From contig CBDFKF010000002.1 of the NCBI GenBank assembly GCA_965248765.1, positions 248,001 through 312,000 on the forward strand: 64,000 nt of DNA, written 5' to 3'. The notes below the pieces were generated by a model that was given only the letters and a program-made list of their open reading frames with translations, did no database searches and was not told where the DNA came from. Source of the DNA: CBDFKF01 sp965248765. GTDB lineage: Bacteria > Pseudomonadota > Alphaproteobacteria > VGEJ01. Shown here one piece after another: positions 35,495-45,055 of the stretch (position 1 is the first letter of the stretch; each line of letters opens with the position of its first letter). The translations under genes were made by a program, and so were the position numbers.

Positions 35495-36347
35495 TGTCCT
35501 CTATCGCGGCATTCCCGTGGGTACGGTGACGGAGATTCTCATCGATCCCGAAGATCCAGCCCGTGTTCTGGTCGCCGTTGATCTCGCGAGCACGACGCCG
35601 ATCCGCCAAGACTCGATCGCAACGTTAGAGGTCCAGGGCATCACGGGAGTGAGCTTGATCCAAATCGGCGGCGGCGGTCACGACAGCCCGGTGCTCCAGG
35701 CCGAGCCAGGCGCGGCATTTCCGGTCATTCCTTCGGCGCCCGGGAGCTTTGCTCAACTCCGCGAAGGGGCGCCCGAACTGGTCATGCAGCTTCAAATGTT
35801 GACCAGTGAGGCCGTTGACCTCCTGAACGAGGACAACCGTAGAGCCGTCGGCAACATACTTGCCAACGCCGAGACCATCAGCGCCGAGCTTGCTGTCAAC
35901 AGCGACAAGGTCGGACGTATCCTCGACAATATGGAGGCGACGAGTAGCGAACTGCGGCAGACGGCGGCAGCGATGAGCCAGGTAGCCGCGTCGCTCGAGG
36001 GACGAGTGGCGCAACTCGCGGACAGCGCCGACGCGACGATGGCCGTCGCGCGCGGCACGATGGCGGGCATCGATCAGGTGGTCGCCGACGTTTTGGGGGC
36101 GACGCTTGCCGATGCTCGCACGACCGCGCAGTCAATCTCCAGCACCGGCGATCAGCTCACCGCGCTCGTTGGCGAGAACCGCGAGCCGCTCAGCGACTTC
36201 ACCGGCGACGGCCTCCAGAAGTTCTCTGGCCTGATCGCTGACATGCGGGTACTGATGACGAGCCTTTCGCGACTCTCGGAGCGGATCGAGGCTGACCCCC
36301 AGCAGTTCTTCTTCGGCAGCGCAAATCGCGAGTTCAGAGCCGAATGA
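35328..36347 (+). CDS. mlaD: MlaD family (MCE domain) protein
   Basis: 339 residues from a GTG at 35328, with GAGGAGGAG about 12 bases upstream. One N-terminal membrane anchor (LLIGTFVLVVTAGAFGFVLW), then an MCE domain (FEGSVSGLSLGSDVLYRGIP, VGTVTEILIDPEDPARVLVA, ATLEVQGITGVSLIQIGGGG, residues about 40-120), then a long helical tail (about 170-320: LQMLTSEAVDLLNEDNRRAV, RQTAAAMSQVAASLEGRVAQ) like the coiled periplasmic tunnels of MCE proteins. It binds lipid in the periplasm and works with the MlaE/MlaF pair. The ATGA at its end overlaps the lipoprotein gene. Confidence 0.92.
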   Translation: METRANHLLIGTFVLVVTAGAFGFVLWLAKLDIDREFQSYHIYFEGSVSGLSLGSDVLYRGIPVGTVTEILIDPEDPARVLVAVDLASTTPIRQDSIATLEVQGITGVSLIQIGGGGHDSPVLQAEPGAAFPVIPSAPGSFAQLREGAPELVMQLQMLTSEAVDLLNEDNRRAVGNILANAETISAELAVNSDKVGRILDNMEATSSELRQTAAAMSQVAASLEGRVAQLADSADATMAVARGTMAGIDQVVADVLGATLADARTTAQSISSTGDQLTALVGENREPLSDFTGDGLQKFSGLIADMRVLMTSLSRLSERIEADPQQFFFGSANREFRAE

Positions 36348-36991
36348 GTGCACGGACAAGGCGGCCACGGGCAAACACGGCGGTTTCGATCGCATGTTTT
36401 CTTGTGGCCGCAGTTATCCTCGGCGGCTGCGGTAGCCTGCTGCCTTCGCCCGGTCCTGCGCCCCACCTTTACACGCTCACGCCGAAGAGCACCTTCCGCG
36501 ACGATCTGCCGGCGGCAGCATGGCAGTTGGTGGTGGAAGAGCCGACGGCGGCGGGCGGACTGGCGACGCACAGCATCGCCCTTCGTACAAATCCCATCGA
36601 AATGCAGTACTTCGCGTCGGCCCGCTGGAGTGAGCGCGCCCCGCGCATGGTTCAAACGCTGATTGTCGAGTCGTTCGAGAATACCGGACGCATTGTCGCC
36701 GTGGGTCGCGAGACCATTGGTCTGCGCTCGGACTACAACCTCAAAACAGAGATGCGGGAGTTCCAGGCCGAGTACGATACGCGCGAGCAGGCACCGCGCG
36801 TCCGCGTTCGTATTAATGCGAAAATCATCGCTCAGCCCCGCCGCGAGATCATCGCCTCGCGTACGTTCGAGCAGGTGGTGACTGCCGCTTCCACCGACAT
36901 AGAAGCCGTGATCTATGCTTTCGACGAGGCGCTCGGTCAGGTATTGAAGGGCATCGTCGAGTGGACTTTGATCAGCCCGGGGCCGGGCTGA
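36344..36991 (+). CDS. ABC-type transport auxiliary lipoprotein
   Basis: 215 residues, overlapping mlaD by ATGA. Signal peptide with lipobox VAAVILGGCGSLLP, so the Cys would be lipidated and the protein held in the outer or inner membrane facing the periplasm. After it comes the auxiliary-lipoprotein pattern HLYTLTPKSTFRDDLPAAAW, LVVEEPTAAGGLATHSIALR, IEMQYFASARWSERAPRMVQ, the same family as PqiC-like partners of MCE systems. It completes a four-gene mla-type operon followed by yicC. Confidence 0.88.
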   Translation: MSARTRRPRANTAVSIACFLVAAVILGGCGSLLPSPGPAPHLYTLTPKSTFRDDLPAAAWQLVVEEPTAAGGLATHSIALRTNPIEMQYFASARWSERAPRMVQTLIVESFENTGRIVAVGRETIGLRSDYNLKTEMREFQAEYDTREQAPRVRVRINAKIIAQPRREIIASRTFEQVVTAASTDIEAVIYAFDEALGQVLKGIVEWTLISPGPG

Positions 36992-37023
36992 CACAGCCGT
37001 CCTGCCCCACAACTTGAGAGTCT

Positions 37024-37917
37024 GTGCCGTTGCCAGTCGCCAGCATGACCGGTTTCGCCCACGCCGACGGTCAGGTGGGCGACACACGCTGGACGTGGGA
37101 GATCAAGAGCGTCAATGGGCGCAATCTCGACGTTCGTTTCCGTGTTCCCACAGGTTGCGAGACTGTTGAAGTAGCGGCGCGTGAGGTGATCATGGGGCGC
37201 TGCCGACGCGGTCATGTAACGGCGAACTTGCAGGTGACACGCTCGGCCGAGGCCGTCGAGGTATCGGTCAACCACGAACTCTTGGACCGGCTTCTTGCCC
37301 TTGCTGATGAACTATGCGCTGAAGGGAGGATCGCCCCTCCGCGGCTCGATGGTCTCCTCGCCATGCGCGGCGTGGTCGAAATCGTGGAGCCCGAAGAGGG
37401 GCAAGAGGCGCGCGCCTCGCGAGAGAGCGCCATGATGGAGACGTTCCAACAAGCCCTGGAATCGTTCGTCACGGCACGTGGTCGCGAGGGATTCCGGCTC
37501 ACCGAACTGCTCGCTGCTCACGTCAACCAGATAGAGATGCTCACCCAACGCGCCTCGGATTGCGCCGCGACGCAGCCCGCCGCGCTGCGCCAGCGCCTTA
37601 CGACGCTGCTTGCTGAGCTGGCGGGTGCCGTGCCTCCATTGCCGGAAGAGCGCGTGGCCCAGGAAGTCGCTCTGCTGCTCATCAAGGCAGATGTGCGCGA
37701 GGAGCTCGATCGCCTCCGTGCTCACGTTGCAGAGGCGCGGGAGTCGATCGATCGCGGCGAAGCGATCGGGCGCAAGCTTGACTTCCTAGCACAGGAGTTC
37801 AACCGCGAGGCCAATACTTTGTGCGCCAAATCATCGGATGCGGAGCTCACCCGCGTCGGCCTCGAGCTCAAGGCGGTGATCGATCGCTTTCGAGAGCAGG
37901 CGCAAAACGTCGAATGA
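37024..37917 (+). CDS. yicC: YicC/YloC family endoribonuclease
   Basis: 297 residues from a GTG at 37024; SMTGFAHADGQ near the N-terminus is the conserved opening. WTWEIKSVNGRNLDVRFRVP and CETVEVAAREVIMGRCRRGH follow, and the C-terminal domain ends with ADVREELDRLRAHVAEARES, IGRKLDFLAQEFNREANTLC, AKSSDAELTRVGLELKAVID, the highly conserved YicC tail. YicC proteins act in RNA degradation. It sits 10 bases before gmk, a common arrangement. Confidence 0.92.
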   Translation: MPLPVASMTGFAHADGQVGDTRWTWEIKSVNGRNLDVRFRVPTGCETVEVAAREVIMGRCRRGHVTANLQVTRSAEAVEVSVNHELLDRLLALADELCAEGRIAPPRLDGLLAMRGVVEIVEPEEGQEARASRESAMMETFQQALESFVTARGREGFRLTELLAAHVNQIEMLTQRASDCAATQPAALRQRLTTLLAELAGAVPPLPEERVAQEVALLLIKADVREELDRLRAHVAEARESIDRGEAIGRKLDFLAQEFNREANTLCAKSSDAELTRVGLELKAVIDRFREQAQNVE

Positions 37918-37927
37918 GCGGGCGCCC

Positions 37928-38563
37928 ATGAGTCTGGAGATCGCTCGCCGCGGCCTGATGTTGGTGCTCTCGTCACCCTCCGGCGCCGGCAAGACCACTG
38001 TCTCGCGCCGGCTGCTCGCGAGCGAGGGGAACCTAACGATGTCAGTCTCGGCGACGACACGGCCCAAGCGGCCGAGTGAAGTCGATGGGGTAGACTACGT
38101 CTTTGTCGACAACGTTGAATTCAATCTCATGCTTAATCGCGGCGAGTTCCTTGAGCATGCCACGGTTTTCGATCACTACTACGGGACGCCAACCGCACCG
38201 GTCGAGGCCGCTATGGCAGCGGGCCGCAATGTTTTGTTCGACATCGATTGGCAGGGTACGCAGCAGCTTGCACAGAATGCGCGCGGAGATCTTGCCAGTA
38301 TTTTCGTTCTGCCGCCATCGACGAGCGAACTTGAGCGCCGGCTGCATGGTCGCGCTCAGGACAGCGCCGCGGTCGTCGCCCGACGCATGGCAAAAGCGGC
38401 CGACGAAATGAGCCACTGGCGCGAGTACGACTACATCGTGGTCAACGACGATATTGATGACGCCGTATCCAAGGTGCGCGCGATCCTCTGCGCCGAGCGC
38501 CAGCGACGCGATCGGCAACCGGGTCTTGTAGACTTCGTTAGCCGACTACGCGAGGGTCGATGA
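37928..38563 (+). CDS. gmk: guanylate kinase
   Basis: 211 residues. P-loop LVLSSPSGAGKTTVSRRLLA, the GMP-binding SVSATTRPKRPSEVDGVDYV, FVDNVEFNLMLNRGEFLEHA and HYYGTPTAPVEAAMAAGRNV, LFDIDWQGTQQLAQN (the DIDWQG motif), and the C-terminal YDYIVVNDDIDDAVSKVRAI. It phosphorylates GMP to GDP. It is ten bases after yicC and its last 26 bases overlap the end of the convergent rsmA gene. No strong ribosome site is visible, suggesting coupling to yicC. Confidence 0.96.
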   Translation: MSLEIARRGLMLVLSSPSGAGKTTVSRRLLASEGNLTMSVSATTRPKRPSEVDGVDYVFVDNVEFNLMLNRGEFLEHATVFDHYYGTPTAPVEAAMAAGRNVLFDIDWQGTQQLAQNARGDLASIFVLPPSTSELERRLHGRAQDSAAVVARRMAKAADEMSHWREYDYIVVNDDIDDAVSKVRAILCAERQRRDRQPGLVDFVSRLREGR

Positions 38564-39422
38564 CGACACCCGATCGCGCGGAGCCCGCGTAGGCACGCGC
38601 GAGCGCGCAGAACTCCTCGATGGTCAGTTCCTCTGCACGGACCGTCGGCGTGATGCCCGCGGCCTCGAGAAGGGGCAGCGGCTCAAGTCCAAGGCTGCGA
38701 AGGCTCGATCGCAGCATTTTGCGCCGCTGACCGAATGCCGCTGCCACCACGGCCTGGAGCGCCGCGGCATCAGCGTGCGCGACTGGGACTGGGCGCGGTG
38801 TGAGCACGACGACCGTCGAGACTACCTTGGGTGGAGGCATGAAGGCACCAGGGCGTATGTCGAACGCGCGCCGAGCATCGCAATACCATTGGCCCATTAC
38901 CGAGAGTCGGCCATAGGACTGGGTGCCCGACTTGGCTAACAGGCGCGCGGCGACCTCCTTCTGGAACATCAGCGTTAGGCTCTCGAAGCGGTGCAAGATG
39001 GGGAGCCATTTGAATAGAAGAGGTGTAGCAACATTGTAGGGGAGGTTCGCGACGATACGCGCATGTGGCTGCAGCAACGCGGCCTCGTCAATCTCCTGTG
39101 CATCGGCCTTGACGATCGTAACGCGGCCCGGAAACGCCTCCTCGAGCTCAACAAGCGCGGGCACAAAACGAGCATCGCGCTCAACGCAAACGACTCGCCG
39201 GGCGCCTGCGCCGAGCAACGCGCGGGTGAGGCCACCCGGACCGGGCCCGACCTCGAGCACTTCGACGCCCGTCAGATCACCGGCGGCAACGGCGATGCGC
39301 GCAGTAATCGCCGGGTCCAACAGGTAGTGCTGGCCGAGCCGGTGTCGAGGGCTCAGGCCATGGCGTGCGATTACCGCTGATAGCGGCGGCAGCCTGGGAG
39401 TGCGGGTCGTGGCCTCAACCAT
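38538..39422 (-). CDS. rsmA: 16S rRNA dimethyladenosine transferase (A1518/A1519)
   Basis: 294 residues from the ATG at 39422, which lies within the last codons of pdxA (8-base overlap). LSPRHRLGQHYLLDPAITAR, the SAM motif VLEVGPGPGGLTRALLGAGA, CVERDARFVPALVELEEAFP, IVANLPYNVATPLLFKWLPI (the catalytic NLPY motif) and FMPPPKVVSTVVVLTPRPVP are as in RsmA/KsgA. It dimethylates two adjacent adenines of 16S rRNA late in 30S assembly. Last gene of the lptG-lptD-surA-pdxA-rsmA run. Confidence 0.96.
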   Translation of the reverse strand: MVEATTRTPRLPPLSAVIARHGLSPRHRLGQHYLLDPAITARIAVAAGDLTGVEVLEVGPGPGGLTRALLGAGARRVVCVERDARFVPALVELEEAFPGRVTIVKADAQEIDEAALLQPHARIVANLPYNVATPLLFKWLPILHRFESLTLMFQKEVAARLLAKSGTQSYGRLSVMGQWYCDARRAFDIRPGAFMPPPKVVSTVVVLTPRPVPVAHADAAALQAVVAAAFGQRRKMLRSSLRSLGLEPLPLLEAAGITPTVRAEELTIEEFCALARAYAGSARSGVVIDPRVVG

Positions 39423-40458
39423 TGACCGCCGCAGCGAGCGATGCGGTGCGCCGCCGGTCGGCCATCTCCGCGCCAAGCTTGATGGCGGCAATTAGGCTCG
39501 CGGGGTTCGCGCGAGCGGTGCCGGCAATGTCCAACGCGGTGCCATGGTCGGGGGATGTCCGCACTATCGGCAGGCCGAGCGTGACGTTGACGCCCCGATC
39601 AAAGTCGATGGTCTTGAGCGGAATCAGCGCTTGGTCATGGTACATACAGATGACGGCATCATACTGTGCGCGCGCGTTCACGTGGAACAGCGTGTCCGCC
39701 GGGCTTGGTCCGCTGACGGCGAGGCCTCGTTGGCGGAGCGCATCGATCGCCGGCGCGATCACATCGATTTCCTCGCTTCCCATGAGACCGCCCTCGCCGG
39801 CGTGGGGGTTGAGCGCCGCCACCGCGAGACGCGGTGTAGCAATCCTGAAGTCGTCTCGTAACGCCGCCGCCGCGATCGTCGCTGTGTTGATGATCACTTC
39901 GGTGGTCAGGGCTTTGATGGCACCGCTCAAGCTGAGATGCACCGTGACCGGGACGACACGCAGGTCGGAGCCAACCAGCATCATCACCGGAGTTGTCGCG
40001 GTGCCCATAAGCGCGGCGAGGAACTCCGTATGACCGGGGTAATCGAACCCCGCCTGGCGCAGGCTGTATTTGTGGATCGGGTTGGTAACCACCGCGCCGA
40101 CATCTGCGCCGACGGCGAGCGCGACTGCACGCTCTATTGATTCGAGGATCGCTGGACCATGAGCCGGGTTTGGCTTGCCAGCTACGACGGCCGGCGCTAA
40201 TGGGCTCGTCCGCATGACTGGCAACGCGTCCTCGAACACCGCGCGCGCTGCGTTGGCTTCCTCGACCATTGATACGGGGACCGCAAGATCCATTGCGTCC
40301 GCGAGCGCCCTGATGCGTACCGGGTCATCCAGCAAAAAAAAGGGAGGCAGCGCGTTCTCGCGCCGCACAAGCCACGCCCGCAACGCGATCTCCCCGCCGA
40401 TGCCGGCCGGCTCGCCCATCGTCACGACGACCGGCTGAGGTGATGTCGCCAGTGTCAC
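39415..40458 (-). CDS. pdxA: 4-hydroxythreonine-4-phosphate dehydrogenase
   Basis: 347 residues. VVVTMGEPAGIGGEIALRAW is the N-terminal signature; metal-binding His residues lie in YPGHTEFLAALMGT, LNPHAGEGGLMGSEE and CMYHDQALIPLKTIDFDRGV; VNVTLGLPIVRTSPDHGTAL is the conserved C-terminal motif. It oxidises 4-phosphohydroxy-threonine with NAD in pyridoxal phosphate biosynthesis. Its start overlaps the surA stop (ATGA) and its end overlaps rsmA, so the genes are translationally linked. Confidence 0.96.
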   Translation of the reverse strand: MTLATSPQPVVVTMGEPAGIGGEIALRAWLVRRENALPPFFLLDDPVRIRALADAMDLAVPVSMVEEANAARAVFEDALPVMRTSPLAPAVVAGKPNPAHGPAILESIERAVALAVGADVGAVVTNPIHKYSLRQAGFDYPGHTEFLAALMGTATTPVMMLVGSDLRVVPVTVHLSLSGAIKALTTEVIINTATIAAAALRDDFRIATPRLAVAALNPHAGEGGLMGSEEIDVIAPAIDALRQRGLAVSGPSPADTLFHVNARAQYDAVICMYHDQALIPLKTIDFDRGVNVTLGLPIVRTSPDHGTALDIAGTARANPASLIAAIKLGAEMADRRRTASLAAAVNG

Positions 40459-41711
40459 AAGCGGCTGTCGTCGAGAAATGCTTCTCGGCGAAGATCGCGG
40501 AGGTAGCGCCGTGCCATCATCGTCAGCCGATCGCGTCCGATCGCATCAAGGATCAGGGTGCGATTGGGGCCTTGAGGTTCGGGCTCTATTCGCTCGCAAA
40601 CAACGAAGACATGCAACGCATCGCCGACCTGAACCGGTTCGCTGGGGGCGCCAACATCTAGCGACCCAACCACCTGCGCGATCTGCGGCGGCATGTCCTT
40701 TAACGCCACAGTACCGAGATCGCCCGAGGCGGGCGCGCCTACTTCCGTAGCGACGTCGACGGCGTTCGCACAGCCGTCGATGCGCTGTGCGACCGTCTCC
40801 GCTTGTCGTTGTATCCGGCGTACCTCGGTGGTCGCGGCATCGGCCGGCAAAGTGAACACGACCTGTGCGAGATGCAGCTGCACGCCGTCGCCTTCGTCAC
40901 CAGTCGACGATCGCCGCTCGACAACTTTCATGATGTAAACGCCACCCGCGTAAAGAATGGGATCAGACACCTCGCCAACCGCTAGCGCCGCCACGGCTTT
41001 GCCCAGGTCCGGAGTAAGCTGGCCCTGCTGGATCCATCCGAGTTCCCCGCCCTGGCCGGCGGTCGAGCCTTGCGAGAACTCTCGGGCTATGACCTCGAAC
41101 TGAGCACCGCCTCGCAGCTGTTCGACGAGGCGCCGCGCGGTCTGCGAGATCTCCTGCTTTTTGTCCGAGGTATCGACCGACAGGAATATCTCTAATACCC
41201 GGCTCTGCGGCTGCCCCTCGTTCTCCCGCATACGCTCGATGACGGCGTCGACCTCATCTTCTCCGACGACAACATTCGGCAACAAACGCGTGGTGATTAT
41301 CTTGTTCCACGCGAGCTGGGCGCGAATCTGGATGGTGATCGCCGACCGCTCGAGACCCAGCGTCCGCAAGAACCTTTCCATGCCACCTCGACCGAGCCCG
41401 AACTGGTCTTCGATCTGGACGATTCGAGTATCGATGTCTTGTTCCGCCACGCGGATGCCAAGCCGGGCCGCCTCCTGTAGCTGCAGGCGTTCGTTGATAA
41501 GATCGTCCAGCACTTGGCCACGGAAGCGGCGTCGCACCTCGGCACGGTCGGGGAGGTTGGCGGTGGCCAGCAACAACGTCAGCCGTTGCTCGAGATCAAG
41601 CGCCGAGATCGCCTCGTCGTTGACGACGGCGGCGATTCGCAAGACCTCTTGCGCTGTCGCCACCGGCGACAGGATGAACACGACCAGGACCAGTAGGACC
41701 AACCGCTTCAT
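40455..41711 (-). CDS. surA: periplasmic peptidyl-prolyl isomerase, SurA type
   Basis: 418 residues. Signal peptide MKRLVLLVLVVFILSPVATA with cleavage before QEVLR. The SurA N-terminal chaperone domain (IAAVVNDEAISALDLEQRLT, FRGQVLDDLINERLQLQEAA, RLGIRVAEQDIDTRI) is followed by one recognisable parvulin domain (GAQFEVIAREFSQGSTAGQG, GELGWIQQGQLTPDLGKAVA, GEVSDPILYAGGVYIMKVVE, residues about 200-270) and a second, weaker one. It helps fold outer-membrane barrels, including LptD encoded just upstream. Confidence 0.94.
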   Translation of the reverse strand: MKRLVLLVLVVFILSPVATAQEVLRIAAVVNDEAISALDLEQRLTLLLATANLPDRAEVRRRFRGQVLDDLINERLQLQEAARLGIRVAEQDIDTRIVQIEDQFGLGRGGMERFLRTLGLERSAITIQIRAQLAWNKIITTRLLPNVVVGEDEVDAVIERMRENEGQPQSRVLEIFLSVDTSDKKQEISQTARRLVEQLRGGAQFEVIAREFSQGSTAGQGGELGWIQQGQLTPDLGKAVAALAVGEVSDPILYAGGVYIMKVVERRSSTGDEGDGVQLHLAQVVFTLPADAATTEVRRIQRQAETVAQRIDGCANAVDVATEVGAPASGDLGTVALKDMPPQIAQVVGSLDVGAPSEPVQVGDALHVFVVCERIEPEPQGPNRTLILDAIGRDRLTMMARRYLRDLRREAFLDDSRL

Positions 41712-41803
41712 CGCATCGTTGCGGTCATGTCTTGCTCCGACCTGGAGGGTTCTTTCGCACCGCCACTGTCGCCTCCAGAACGCTTAGAGAATACCACACG
41801 TGG

Positions 41804-43954
41804 TTAGCCGAGGTGTTTGAGTTTCACCTTGAAGATCAGCGACGTCGATGGCTGAACGTCGCGATCGGACGTGAAATCACGTTCGAAGCGCGAGGTGAAG
41901 ATGAAGCATTCGTCCTCGTATCTCAGTCCCAATCCATACTCAAGGGTATCGCCGTCGCCGGAGAGGTCGCGACGGGTGTTCCCCGTCGTCGACCAATACC
42001 GCGATACTTGGAGTCTGCCCTTGAAGGTGATCTCCTCGCGACTAGTCAGCTCGTCGCCCGTCAGTTCGCGCGCCAGCGAGACATAGCCGATGTCGACCCG
42101 CAGGATATTGGGCCCTGCCGACAGCTTGATCTCGTTGCGCCTGATCGAAAAGGTATCGCGATCTAGGCGAAAGCGGTTGTACAGGTCAACGAACTCCGAC
42201 GGAAACAGGATCACGCGCCCGACGAAATCCGACCGCCGATCCTCGAGCCCGGTCTTGTCAGCGAACGTCGTGTCGGCTCGGTTGCGGATGCTCTGACCCG
42301 CCAGTGCAGTGATGTATCCGCCCCTGCCGTAAACGCCAACACGCACGCCATAGTTGATCCGCGGGCCGCCTTCTACTCGATCGAGACCAGTGAAGCGGTT
42401 GTGCTTGAACAGGTTGGTGTCGTCAAACTCGAACGAGATGCTGTCCTCGTTGGGAACGTCGTCGGGGTTACCGCCATAAGGGCTAAGGACGACGGAAGCG
42501 ATGGGCTCAATCAGTTGTCGTACCATGCCGTCCGTGCGCGCGAAGGGGTAGCGCCAATCGAGCGCGAGCTGGGGATAGAGACGGCCGGTGACAACGTCTC
42601 GACGCGCGAGCGTCGGGTCGAACGGATCGAGCACATCATCCACAGAATAGAGATCTCCCCGCACGGACGCGCTGAGCATGTAGATGTCGCCCCGCGGCGC
42701 CGTGTATGGCAGGCGCCAGGCGCCAGCCAACGACAATCGCCGGCTGTCCGTCCCGTCGGTCCGCTCCAAAAGCAGCGTGTTGGCATCGATCGTGTAGAAA
42801 CCGCCACGCGGAGATGGCTCACCGACAAAATTGTAGTCGATCTCGGGCAAGATGAAGGGAGTATCGCCTGGGTCATCCTCCTCGCGGAGGCCCTGGAACG
42901 TGTAAGCATTGGCGACCGCGTATGTGCGACCACGGAATCCCTCGATGAAAGCGTTGCTGGTTAGCGTGTCGGCGCTCGAGATGTCGAAGCGGCGAAGATA
43001 GGTATCGTCGGTCGTCCGCGCGGCGTCGACGCCCCAGCGCCAGGTACGATCGAGATCGAATCTGGCGGCGGTCTCAATATGTCCCTCCAACTCGCGTCCC
43101 CCCAATTCGGCATTCTTGTCATTGCGCCGCTTGATTCGCGTCACGCTCCCGCGAGTCTCCAGCCTGCCGTTCCGAAAGCGCTGGCGGTATTCGCCGGCCA
43201 AGACAACCCCCTTTTTTGCGGTGAACAGCGGACTGAGCGTGGCATCTCGATCAGGCGCGATGGCGAAGTAATACGGAGTATCGATCCTGAGCCCGAGCTG
43301 GGTGGAGCTACCGTAGCTCGGGGCAAGAAGGCCCGACTTGCGTTTGACCGTTGGATCGGGGTGCGAGAAGTAAGGGGTGTAGGCGATCGGCACCCCGAAA
43401 AACTCGAGAAACGCATCCTCGTACTCGATGCGCCGGCTGCGCGTGTCCTGAATAACTCGGACCGCCTTGATCTGCCAAAGCGGTGGCCTCTCGGGGTGCT
43501 CGGGGCACAACGAGCACGAGGAGAATACTGCTTTGCTCATAACCGTGCGCCCATCTGCCGTTCGGCGCGCTCCGTTGGCGGCGAGGCGTGAGTCGTCAGC
43601 CATGAGAACGCCAATGCCGGTGATAAAGCCCTGCCGCAGCTCATCGCTCAGCTCCGCGCGATCCGCGAAGACCACATCTCCGTTTGGGTCGAGGAGGCTC
43701 AGGTTGCCCGAAGCGACAACTGTATCTGTTCCGATGTCGTAGCTGATTTCGTCAGCGCGAAGAATGCGCTCGCCGTGGAGGATCTCGACGTTCCCGGCCG
43801 CGGTCACCACTCCGCGCTCGTAGTCGTAGACGACGCTGTCGGCTTGGAGTTGAAGGGGGGCTTCATCCTGGGCGGGCACGCGATCTTGAGACAGCCCTGC
43901 CCCCATAGTGCCGAACAGAGCGGCAAACGCGACGGCCGCTACGAGCGCCCGCAT
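41804..43954 (-). CDS. lptD: LPS-assembly outer membrane protein LptD
   Basis: 716 residues. Signal peptide MRALVAAVAFAALFGTMGAG, then the LptA-like jellyroll (LQLQADSVVYDYERGVVTAA, GNVEILHGERILRADEISYD, residues 35-140) and a large beta-barrel domain ending LIFKVKLKHLG. Cysteines occur in VFSSCSLCPEHPERPPLWQI and near the C-terminus (YEDECFIFTSRFERDFTSDR), compatible with the interdomain disulfides LptD needs. It inserts lipopolysaccharide into the outer leaflet with LptE. It starts six bases after the lptG stop. Confidence 0.95.
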   Translation of the reverse strand: MRALVAAVAFAALFGTMGAGLSQDRVPAQDEAPLQLQADSVVYDYERGVVTAAGNVEILHGERILRADEISYDIGTDTVVASGNLSLLDPNGDVVFADRAELSDELRQGFITGIGVLMADDSRLAANGARRTADGRTVMSKAVFSSCSLCPEHPERPPLWQIKAVRVIQDTRSRRIEYEDAFLEFFGVPIAYTPYFSHPDPTVKRKSGLLAPSYGSSTQLGLRIDTPYYFAIAPDRDATLSPLFTAKKGVVLAGEYRQRFRNGRLETRGSVTRIKRRNDKNAELGGRELEGHIETAARFDLDRTWRWGVDAARTTDDTYLRRFDISSADTLTSNAFIEGFRGRTYAVANAYTFQGLREEDDPGDTPFILPEIDYNFVGEPSPRGGFYTIDANTLLLERTDGTDSRRLSLAGAWRLPYTAPRGDIYMLSASVRGDLYSVDDVLDPFDPTLARRDVVTGRLYPQLALDWRYPFARTDGMVRQLIEPIASVVLSPYGGNPDDVPNEDSISFEFDDTNLFKHNRFTGLDRVEGGPRINYGVRVGVYGRGGYITALAGQSIRNRADTTFADKTGLEDRRSDFVGRVILFPSEFVDLYNRFRLDRDTFSIRRNEIKLSAGPNILRVDIGYVSLARELTGDELTSREEITFKGRLQVSRYWSTTGNTRRDLSGDGDTLEYGLGLRYEDECFIFTSRFERDFTSDRDVQPSTSLIFKVKLKHLG

Positions 43955-43960
43955 CGCCGC

Positions 43961-45055
43961 TCAGCCGTCCTCCAGGTGGAATAGCATGGCAAGGCCCAGG
44001 AGAGTGCTGACCCCGGCGGGGGTCCAGGCGGCGAGGATTGCCGGAACGCTCCCCGATAGGCCAAGCGCGAACACGACATCCGACAGGAAATAAAGGACGA
44101 AGCCTGCCAGAATGCCGCCCGTTATCAACAGGGTGTTGCGGCGGTACCCCGTTAGTCGCAGCGCAAAAGTCGCCGCGATCAGTACCATAGAGAAAAGCAG
44201 CAGTGGCCCGGACATGATGGCATGCCAGTGCAAGCGGTGGCGCAGAGCCGAGAAGCCGGCTTCTTGCAGCATGGCGATGAACTGGGGCAGAGCCCAGAAC
44301 GACATCGTCTCAGGCGGCGCGAAACTGTCCTGTATCTGGCCAACCGTGAGCGATGTCCCGAGGCGATAGCTTTCGTGAAGCTGCGCGGGCTGATCGGGGC
44401 CGGTGACGATCGCGTCTGATAAGTTCCAGTACCCCTCCATTAGCGTGGCGCTGCGGGCATCGATTCGCTGAACGAATCTGTCGGTACCCTCGAAAAGGAA
44501 GATGATCACTTGCTCGAGTTCCATCCCCTGACGTGACACGCCCTCAGCGTGGATGACCGATTGCCCGCCGGCGTCGGCTTGACGCAGCCACAGACCCGAC
44601 CGTGAGACGGCTAAAAGGCTTGGCCGTCCACGCAGGTACTTGGCCTCCATTTGCTCGTAGCGCGATACCATCGTCGAGGCCAAGGGGTTGAACGTTGTCA
44701 CGACAAACGCACCGATCACGAGCGCAATCACCAGCGCCGGTGTCAAGAACTGCCAGACCGAGACGCCCGCCGCACGAGCCACCACGAGTTCGTTGGCTCG
44801 TGTCAACCGCGCGAAGCAATACATGCCACCGAACAACGCCGCGAACGGAAGCACTTTTTGCGCTATGAGCGGTATCTTGAGGAGCGCCATTTGCAGCAGG
44901 ATCCCAAAGCTGGCCTCCTCGCGGTCGGATGCGCGCCGCAGCAACTCCACCAATTCGAAGAAGAGAACGAGACACACCAATATGAACAGGACACTGGCGA
45001 TCGCACCGAGGAATCGCCGGCCGAGATAGTACGAGAGCGTTGGCGACAGCGGCAC
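43961..45055 (-). CDS. lptG: LPS export ABC transporter permease LptG
   Basis: 364 residues with six membrane segments: three at the N-terminus (RRFLGAIASVLFILVCLVLF, FAALFGGMYCFARLTRANEL, FLTPALVIALVIGAFVVTTF), a periplasmic jellyroll (about 110-270, SRSGLWLRQADAGGQSVIHA) and three at the C-terminus (LLLFSMVLIAATFALRLTGY). The RANELVVARAAGVSVWQFL coupling helix is the YjgP/YjgQ hallmark. Usual synteny puts lptF directly upstream; here the upstream space holds only 343 bases before pepA. Confidence 0.94.
   Translation of the reverse strand: MPLSPTLSYYLGRRFLGAIASVLFILVCLVLFFELVELLRRASDREEASFGILLQMALLKIPLIAQKVLPFAALFGGMYCFARLTRANELVVARAAGVSVWQFLTPALVIALVIGAFVVTTFNPLASTMVSRYEQMEAKYLRGRPSLLAVSRSGLWLRQADAGGQSVIHAEGVSRQGMELEQVIIFLFEGTDRFVQRIDARSATLMEGYWNLSDAIVTGPDQPAQLHESYRLGTSLTVGQIQDSFAPPETMSFWALPQFIAMLQEAGFSALRHRLHWHAIMSGPLLLFSMVLIAATFALRLTGYRRNTLLITGGILAGFVLYFLSDVVFALGLSGSVPAILAAWTPAGVSTLLGLAMLFHLEDG

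Noticed and set aside
42401..42964. Antisense frames inside lptD
   Set aside because: Opposite a complete, well-conserved lptD; no independent evidence of coding.
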